Of a stretch of 64,000 nucleotides of DNA, positions 59,416 through 64,000 are shown in pieces. This DNA is from Haloferax elongans ATCC BAA-1513. Its GTDB lineage: Archaea > Halobacteriota > Halobacteria > Halobacteriales > Haloferacaceae. The notes under the pieces are model-generated. The model worked only from the letters and a program-made list of their open reading frames with translations. It was not told the origin of the DNA and did not search any database. How positions within the stretch are numbered: the stretch's first letter is position 1; each line of letters starts with the position of its first letter. The translations under genes and the position numbers were made by a program. The stretch lies in contig NZ_AOLK01000021.1 of NCBI RefSeq assembly GCF_000336755.1, forward strand, positions 126,253-190,252. The letters run 5' to 3'.

Positions 59416-59778
59416 TTATCGAAGGTCCTCGACCTTGGTCGCGATGTCCTCGACATCGTCCGACGCCTCACCGGCGTCGACGATTGCCGCGGCCGCACTG
59501 CCGACTTCGAGGCCGGCGGCGTGGCCGATGTCGTCTTGCGTCTCGACGAAGAGGAACGGGATGCCCTTCTCGTCTGCGAGTTCGGGCAGGTGCATGACGA
59601 TTTCCTCGGGGGAGACGTCTTCGGCGATGAGGACGAGCTGAGCGTTGCCACGCTCGATTGCCTTGGTCGTTTCGTTGGTTCCTTTCTTCACGATACCAGT
59701 ATCTCGGGCGACCTCGAGCGCCTCGACGGCGCTGTCAGCGAGGTCGGCCGGTACGTCGAATTCTACGTAGACAGCCAT
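59416..59778 (-). CDS. rpl7ae: 50S ribosomal protein L7Ae (eL8)
   Basis: A 120-residue K-turn binding protein. It is a component of the large subunit, of C/D and H/ACA RNPs and, in some archaea, of RNase [54 protein letters not shown] is the RNA-binding part, and [26 protein letters not shown] completes the fold. AGGTGA about 6 nt before the ATG is its Shine-Dalgarno. It heads a four-gene operon with a long structured leader. Confidence 0.96.
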   Translation of the reverse strand: MAVYVEFDVPADLADSAVEALEVARDTGIVKKGTNETTKAIERGNAQLVLIAEDVSPEEIVMHLPELADEKGIPFLFVETQDDIGHAAGLEVGSAAAAIVDAGEASDDVEDIATKVEDLR

Positions 59779-59900
59779 TGTTGTTCACCTATATCCTGCT
59801 CGCGGGCTCGACTCCCTCGCCGGCGCACCGGTCGGTCGAAACTGACCGGCAGGCACAATCCCTACGGCGAGGAGGTTCATCAACCCCGGACAGGCTGTAC
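59779..59900 (-). promoter_or_regulatory. Structured leader of the rpl7ae operon
   Basis: On the minus strand CTTTTATGG (about 59921-59930) is the best TATA box, which implies a leader of about 120 nt. Two nested stems are perfect: CGGCGAGG/CCTCGCCG (59865-59872 with 59815-59822) outside, and CCGGTC/GACCGG (59828-59833 with 59844-59849) inside. A small GGTT-GATG-AACC hairpin precedes them. No canonical kink-turn was recognised. Confidence 0.4.
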
Positions 59901-60072
59901 ACATCCCTTGCTTTGGCCCCCATAAAAGCGCTTTCAAAATCTCGACGGCGTGCGACGAGTCCGCACGCGAGGGGAAAACCACCTCGTTTCCGTCACCTCC
60001 AGTACGACCGGGAGTCGGTTTTTCGTCGCTGGGACCGAAGGAAGTGAATACGTTCGTGGACTATCCATTCGT

Positions 60073-62358
60073 ATGACTCGTTCCGGCGACCCGTCCGTCT
60101 CCGACTCGCCCGCCGGTACACCCGACATCGAGGGGCTCGCCGCCGCCCGGCGCGACGAGGCGCTGGCGACCAATCAGCGCCGGTTGGTCGTCATCTCGGG
60201 CGAACGCGACAGCGGTATCGACGCCGCCTTCGACGTGGTTCGCGGTGCCGACGTGCCCGACGACGAGGTGACGTTCGTCACGACTCGCGAGGGGTTCCGG
60301 TTCGAACGCATCGAACCGCGACACGCAGCCAACCTCCTCGGAACCACCCGCACTGTCGTCGTCCTCGACGCCCACGACGACTTCTCTCCGAACGCGCTCG
60401 GTCGCGTTGCGGGCGCTATCGACGGCGGCGGCCTCCTCGTGCTTCTCACTCCCTCGCTCGACGAGTGGGCGAGCACCCGAAACTCGTTCGACGAGCGCCT
60501 CGCTGTCCCGCCAGCGACCGTCGAAGACGTGTCGGGGCGCTTCCGCACGCGACTCGTCTCGACGCTCCGCGACCACCCGGGCGTCGCGCTCGTGAACCTC
60601 GACACCGGCACTGTCGAGCGAGACGGCGCGTACGAACAGGGAATCACGTTCGACATTCCGCTTCCGCCGGTTCCGCGCGACCGGCTCTTCCCGCGGCGCG
60701 CCTACGAAGATTGCCTCACAGCCGACCAGTCCGACGCGCTTGCGGCCCTCGAAGTCCTCCACGAAGATGACGCCGCGGTCGTCGTCGAAGCGGACCGCGG
60801 CCGCGGCAAGTCCAGTGCTGCCGGGCTCGCCGCTGGCTCTCTCGCGGCCGAGGGGCGGGACGTCGTCGTAACCGCACCCGGGAAACGGAACGCTGCCGAA
60901 GTGTTCGTCCGGGCCGAACGACTGCTGGACGACCTCGGCGCACTGTCCGACGGAAGCGCCGACGCGTTCGACCTCTCGGCACGCGGCAGCGGTCGAGTCC
61001 GGTACGTCCCGCCGACGGAGGCTGGAGCCGAAGCGGGCCACGAGACCGTTCTTATCGTCGACGAAGCCGCTGCACTCCCCGTCAGACTCCTCTCGTCGTA
61101 TCTCGACGCGCCCGCAGTCGCGTTCTGTACGACTGTCAGGGGATACGAAGGGGCAGGGCGCGGCTTTTCTGTCCGGTTCCGCGACCGACTCGACGAGTCG
61201 TCACACGAGGTGACTGACGTGCGTCTCGACCACCCGATTCGATACGCTGTCGGCGACCCCGTGGAATCGTGGACCTTCCGCGCGCTCCTCCTCGATGCGC
61301 GGCCACCGGTCGAGGAGTTAATCGAGGACGCGGCCCACAGCACTGTCGCGTACCGCCGACTCACGCCAGACGACCTGCTCGCCGACGAGCACCTGCTTCG
61401 AGAAGCGTTCGGGCTGCTCGTGCTCGCGCATTACCGAACCGAACCCGACGACCTCGCGCGCCTCCTCGACGCGCCGAACCTGACGCTCCGGGCGCTCACC
61501 TTCGACGACCGAGTTGTCTCGGTTGCACTCCTCGCACGCGAAGGCGGCTTGGACGCCGAGACGCGCCAGCACATGTACGAAGGCGGTCGCATCCGCGGGA
61601 ACATGCTTCCCGACGTCTTCACGAGCCAACTCCGAGACGAGCAGGCAGGTGTCCCCGTGGGCTATCGCGTGATGCGCATCGCCACCCACCACGCGGTTCG
61701 CTCGCGCGGGCTCGGGTCACACCTGCTTTCGTCCATCCGAAACGAGTTCGAAGACGACGCGGACTATCTCGGGGTCGGCTTCGGTGCGACACCCGAACTG
61801 CTCTCGTTCTGGCGCGACAACGGGTATCGAACCGTCCACCTCTCGACGACCCGCAACGACACCAGCGGCGAGTACTCCGCGCTGATGATGCACCCGCTGT
61901 CAGATGCTGGTGAGGCACTCCACGACCGGCATGCACGCTGGTTCCTCGGCCGCATCGGCGACGTGCTGACTGACGCGCTCTCAGACCTCGACCCTGATGT
62001 CGCGCGGGCGGCACTGGCTGCGGTCGACCCCGAGTTCGAACCGTCGCTGTCACCCTACGAGTGGCGAGTCGTCGTCGGAGCCTCGTACGGACCGGGGCAG
62101 TACACGTCTGCACCGGGGGCGTTCAAGGAACTCGCGCTCGCCCACCTCACGGCACCAAAAAACGCCTCGCTCACCAAGCTGGAAGAACGGCTCCTCGTCA
62201 GGAAGGTGCTGCAGGCGCGGCCGTGGACACCCGTCGCCGAGGAACTCGGCTTCCATTCGACGGCGCAGTGCATGCGCGCCCTCGGAGACGCGTTCGAACC
62301 GCTCGTGAACTACTACGGCACCGACGTTGCAGCCGCCGAACGGGAGCGCTACGAGTAA
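60073..62358 (+). CDS. tmcA: tRNA(Met) cytidine acetyltransferase
   Basis: A 761-residue RNA acetyltransferase. An N-terminal DUF1726-like domain is followed by an RNA-helicase-like ATPase (Walker A ADRGRGKSSAAG, then LIVDEAAALPVRLL). A GNAT domain comes next (AGVPVGYRVMRIATHHAVRSRGLGSHLL), then a C-terminal RNA-binding part (LVRKVLQARPWTPVAEELGF). It makes N4-acetylcytidine at the wobble base of elongator tRNA-Met; archaeal members can also modify rRNA. The start at 60073 avoids a poor N-terminal extension. The next gene begins 2 nt after its stop. Confidence 0.93.
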   Translation: MTRSGDPSVSDSPAGTPDIEGLAAARRDEALATNQRRLVVISGERDSGIDAAFDVVRGADVPDDEVTFVTTREGFRFERIEPRHAANLLGTTRTVVVLDAHDDFSPNALGRVAGAIDGGGLLVLLTPSLDEWASTRNSFDERLAVPPATVEDVSGRFRTRLVSTLRDHPGVALVNLDTGTVERDGAYEQGITFDIPLPPVPRDRLFPRRAYEDCLTADQSDALAALEVLHEDDAAVVVEADRGRGKSSAAGLAAGSLAAEGRDVVVTAPGKRNAAEVFVRAERLLDDLGALSDGSADAFDLSARGSGRVRYVPPTEAGAEAGHETVLIVDEAAALPVRLLSSYLDAPAVAFCTTVRGYEGAGRGFSVRFRDRLDESSHEVTDVRLDHPIRYAVGDPVESWTFRALLLDARPPVEELIEDAAHSTVAYRRLTPDDLLADEHLLREAFGLLVLAHYRTEPDDLARLLDAPNLTLRALTFDDRVVSVALLAREGGLDAETRQHMYEGGRIRGNMLPDVFTSQLRDEQAGVPVGYRVMRIATHHAVRSRGLGSHLLSSIRNEFEDDADYLGVGFGATPELLSFWRDNGYRTVHLSTTRNDTSGEYSALMMHPLSDAGEALHDRHARWFLGRIGDVLTDALSDLDPDVARAALAAVDPEFEPSLSPYEWRVVVGASYGPGQYTSAPGAFKELALAHLTAPKNASLTKLEERLLVRKVLQARPWTPVAEELGFHSTAQCMRALGDAFEPLVNYYGTDVAAAERERYE

Positions 62359-62360
62359 CC

Positions 62361-62525
62361 ATGGCTGAATGCACTGAATCCGACTGCGACAACGTCGCGG
62401 CGGTCAGACTCCACATTCCGTGGGCTGCCGATAGAGACGTCTGTCCGGGACACGCTCGGGCGCTCGCTCAGCAGGACGGGGTCGTCGCGATTCCGCTCGA
62501 CGATGCAGAAGAAAACTGGTCGTAG
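62361..62525 (+). CDS. 54-residue cysteine-bearing microprotein behind tmcA
   Basis: It begins MAECTESDCDNVAAVRLHIPW and continues ADRDVCPGHARALAQQDG. C4, C9, C27 and the adjacent H30 form a plausible C-C-C-H zinc site. It starts 2 nt after the tmcA stop, so both are read from one mRNA. I do not recognise a named family. A small zinc-bound partner or regulator of TmcA is conceivable but unsupported beyond position. Confidence 0.65.
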   Translation: MAECTESDCDNVAAVRLHIPWAADRDVCPGHARALAQQDGVVAIPLDDAEENWS

Positions 62526-62536
62526 GGTGGCTGGCT

Positions 62537-63271
62537 TCACCGGAGGCTGAAGGCCATCATCACTTCGTCGACGTACTCACCGTTTATCTTGTAGTGGTTC
62601 TCGCGGACCGCCTCGGTCTCCCACCCGTGTTCTTCGAGGAACGTGATTGCGCCCTCGTTCGTGGCCGGAACGCTGTTGTACAGTTTTTCGAAGCCGTGTT
62701 CGCGCGCCCAACGGACGCCGCGGTCGAGGAGTTTGCTCCCGATGCCGTGGCCGCGGAACTTGGAGCGTGTTCCGACTGTCAGAACGGCCGTATGGCTCAG
62801 TTTCTCGGCTTCCGGCAGGTCGAGGTGGACCCATCCGGCGAGGTGGTCGTCGGTCGTCGCGACGAACACCATGCGAGAACTGAGTTCGTTGTGTCGCAGG
62901 ACGACTTCCTCGTGGTCGATGATGTCTGCGACAGTCTCGGCTTCGATGTAGGTCCCTTCGTCGGCGACTTCGTGGATGGCCTCGACGAGACTTTCGAGGT
63001 CCACGTCCTGAGCCATCCGAATGGTCACGTCGAGGTCGTCGAGCGTGTGTACCTCCTCTTCGCCGGGCGCGTAGGCGACCTGCACGTGGTTTCCGACCTT
63101 TCGGATGTAACCGTCTCGTCGCAGAATCGTCAGGTGAGTCCCGAGTGCGGCCGGGTCGAAGTTAAGCGCGCGACGTACCTCGTCCTCGCGGACTGTTCCG
63201 TGGCGCTCGATGTACTCGTAGATGTCTTTGCGGTCCTTGTGGTCGAAGTTGAGACTGTCTGTGACTTCCAT
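62537..63271 (-). CDS. HTH-GNAT fusion acetyltransferase, paralogue 2
   Basis: A 244-residue protein with an N-terminal winged-helix-like part (KDIYEYIERHGTVREDEVRRAL and LRRDGYIRKVGNHVQVAYA). A GNAT domain follows with acetyl-CoA loop TRSKFRGHGIGSKLLDRGVRWA, then FEKLYNSVPATNEGAITFLEEHGW. It matches the gene at 7994-8725 along its full length. GGTTAATA at 63293-63300 is at leaderless distance from the ATG at 63271. AATAAC (63281-63286) and GTTATT (63304-63309) flank it as an inverted repeat. Target unknown. Confidence 0.82.
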   Translation of the reverse strand: MEVTDSLNFDHKDRKDIYEYIERHGTVREDEVRRALNFDPAALGTHLTILRRDGYIRKVGNHVQVAYAPGEEEVHTLDDLDVTIRMAQDVDLESLVEAIHEVADEGTYIEAETVADIIDHEEVVLRHNELSSRMVFVATTDDHLAGWVHLDLPEAEKLSHTAVLTVGTRSKFRGHGIGSKLLDRGVRWAREHGFEKLYNSVPATNEGAITFLEEHGWETEAVRENHYKINGEYVDEVMMAFSLR

Positions 63272-63446
63272 GGTACACAATAACACCCATGGTTAATAAT
63301 TGTTATTCGTGATAGTAACGACACGAGAATCACCCACATGTCGGACGATGGCTGTTACACGTTGCAGAGTTCGTTTCTTTCAGTGAGGTCTGTAGCTGAC
63401 GCGTCCGTTCAAGAGTAACCCGTGGCGCAAGCGGACGCCGACGCAC

Positions 63447-63866
63447 TCACCGCCGCGCCGGGACGCACGTCAACAGTTGCGCCGTGTCGCGGACGTTGTG
63501 CGTCTTCAGCAGTATCTCTGCGGCCTCGCGGATGGTGAAGTCGGCGTCGAGGTCAACGCCGTAACACCGGGCGTACAGCGAGAGCCAGTCGTTGAGCGCG
63601 CGCTGGAGGAGCCGAAACTCGTCTTCTGTGAACGCGACCATCCGGCCGCCAGTCCGCGCCTCGATGTAGAGAGACACGGCCGGGCCGACGCCCTCGCGGG
63701 CGTACGACATCGCCTGCTCATCTGTGCGCTCCTCGTCCGGCGGCTCGAACGCCTCACGGGCTTCACGCGCCTCGGCCGCGAGGTCGCGGGCGCGCTGGCC
63801 GAATCGGGCGTGTTCCGGGTCGCGCTCGGCGTCCGCCGCGGGCTGCGGTGCAGTGTCTCCCGTCAT
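63447..63866 (-). CDS. Conserved haloarchaeal protein of unknown function next to fixX
   Basis: A 139-residue soluble protein. The N-terminal half is Ala/Glu-rich and helical (DPEHARFGQRARDLAAEAREAREAFEPPDEE). The conserved core follows: GPAVSLYIEARTGGRMVAFTEDEF, then LLQRALNDWLSLYARCYG and FTIREAAEILLKTHNVRDTAQLLTCVP. It begins 4 bp after the fixX stop on the same strand, so it is probably part of an electron-transfer flavoprotein operon. I do not recognise the family. Confidence 0.7.
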   Translation of the reverse strand: MTGDTAPQPAADAERDPEHARFGQRARDLAAEAREAREAFEPPDEERTDEQAMSYAREGVGPAVSLYIEARTGGRMVAFTEDEFRLLQRALNDWLSLYARCYGVDLDADFTIREAAEILLKTHNVRDTAQLLTCVPARR

Positions 63867-63870
63867 CGAC

Positions 63871-64000
63871 TCACCCCTGATTGAACTCGACGCCCTTCCC
63901 GCCGCGCGGGTGAGTCCACTCCGTGTCGGCGACGACGGCGCAGGTTCCACACTCGACACAAGGCTGTGTGTCGAGGCTGACGACGCGTTCCTCGGAGCCG
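63871..64000 (-). CDS. fixX: FixX ferredoxin-like protein, C-terminal fragment
   Basis: The minus strand from the window edge to a TGA at 63871-63873 encodes 43 residues that include QPCVECGTCAVVADTEWTHP and end in GGKGVEFNQG. A CX2CX2C cluster and the TEW-HPRGG-GV-F block are typical of the FixX/ETF-QO ferredoxin end. It passes electrons from the electron-transfer flavoprotein to the quinone-reducing FixC. The N-terminus and probable fixABC lie outside the window. Confidence 0.85.
   Translation of the reverse strand, partial: GSEERVVSLDTQPCVECGTCAVVADTEWTHPRGGKGVEFNQG

Noticed and set aside
59779-59900. C/D-box or kink-turn element in the rpl7ae leader
   Set aside because: A TGATGA string is present but no matching CTGA box or GA/AG tandem sits at the right place, so only a structured leader is reported.
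62061-62525. A long overlapping frame that extends the 54-residue protein back into tmcA
   Set aside because: The upstream part runs in another frame through the well-conserved TmcA C-terminus. The ATG 2 nt after the tmcA stop gives the sensible product.
1-64000. CRISPR arrays, insertion sequences, toxin-antitoxin or phage genes
   Set aside because: No regularly spaced repeats, transposase or integrase motifs or phage structural genes were seen. Apart from the tRNA-Ser scar the window looks like stable core chromosome.

Overview
The window is chromosomal DNA from a halophilic archaeon close to Haloferax. It is GC-rich and almost fully coding. The proteins are strongly acidic, Tat-type RR signals and lipoboxes are common, and many start codons lie about 26-30 nt behind a TATA box (leaderless mRNAs). 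Archaeal ribosomal-protein/RNA-polymerase clusters are present, and the order rpl11, rpl1-rpl10-rpl12, two-zinc-knuckle microprotein, aEF-1beta recalls the H. volcanii HVO_27xx region. I see no CRISPR array, insertion sequence or complete mobile element.

Layout. 1-6.9 kb: end of a GNAT gene, a branched-chain amino-acid-type ABC operon (livHMGF) facing a convergent binding-protein gene, then udk. 6.9-14.6 kb: small conserved genes, a DUF21 membrane protein, an HTH-GNAT protein, tRNA-Ser(UGA) with a duplicated 3' end, a UDG-superfamily protein, Mrp, a propeller lipoprotein and MoaA. 14.9-20.4 kb: a likely export cassette (CARDB/COG1361-like surface protein, RND/MMPL pump, zinc-ribbon membrane protein, TetR regulator). 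20.4-27.1 kb: thioredoxin, then tRNA-Ser(GCU)-rps13-rps4-rps11-rpoD-tRNA-Leu(CAG)-rpl18e-rpl13-rps9-rpoN-rpoK-eno-rps2. 27.2-45 kb: accessory and housekeeping genes, including a rhodanese-MBL fusion, zincin, Dna2, a LarA-like protein, Lhr, an orphan DppBC permease pair, mevalonate kinase with isopentenyl phosphate kinase, and an M42 peptidase. 45-50 kb: rpl11, rpl1-rpl10-rpl12, TctA, zinc microprotein, aEF-1beta. 50-64 kb: metB, rpl21e-rpoF-DUF655-ksgA-mscS-hemK, split methionine synthase, rpl7ae-rps28e-rpl24e-ndk, tmcA, a second HTH-GNAT paralogue and a FixX end.

The most unusual object is the binding protein at 4705-6018. Its two halves are in reversed order relative to every LivK-type protein I know: the C-terminal half follows the lipobox and the N-terminal half comes last, so it reads as a circular permutation. 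A 9-bp inverted repeat brackets its TATA box. Other leads are the surface-protein/RND/zinc-ribbon/TetR cassette, a candidate structured RNA at 30390-30520, the tRNA-Ser 3'-end duplication with hairpins near 8.8 kb, a UDG-like protein without its catalytic His motif, and structured leaders before rpl1 and rpl7ae.

Identities come from reading motifs and family memory; no database search was run.
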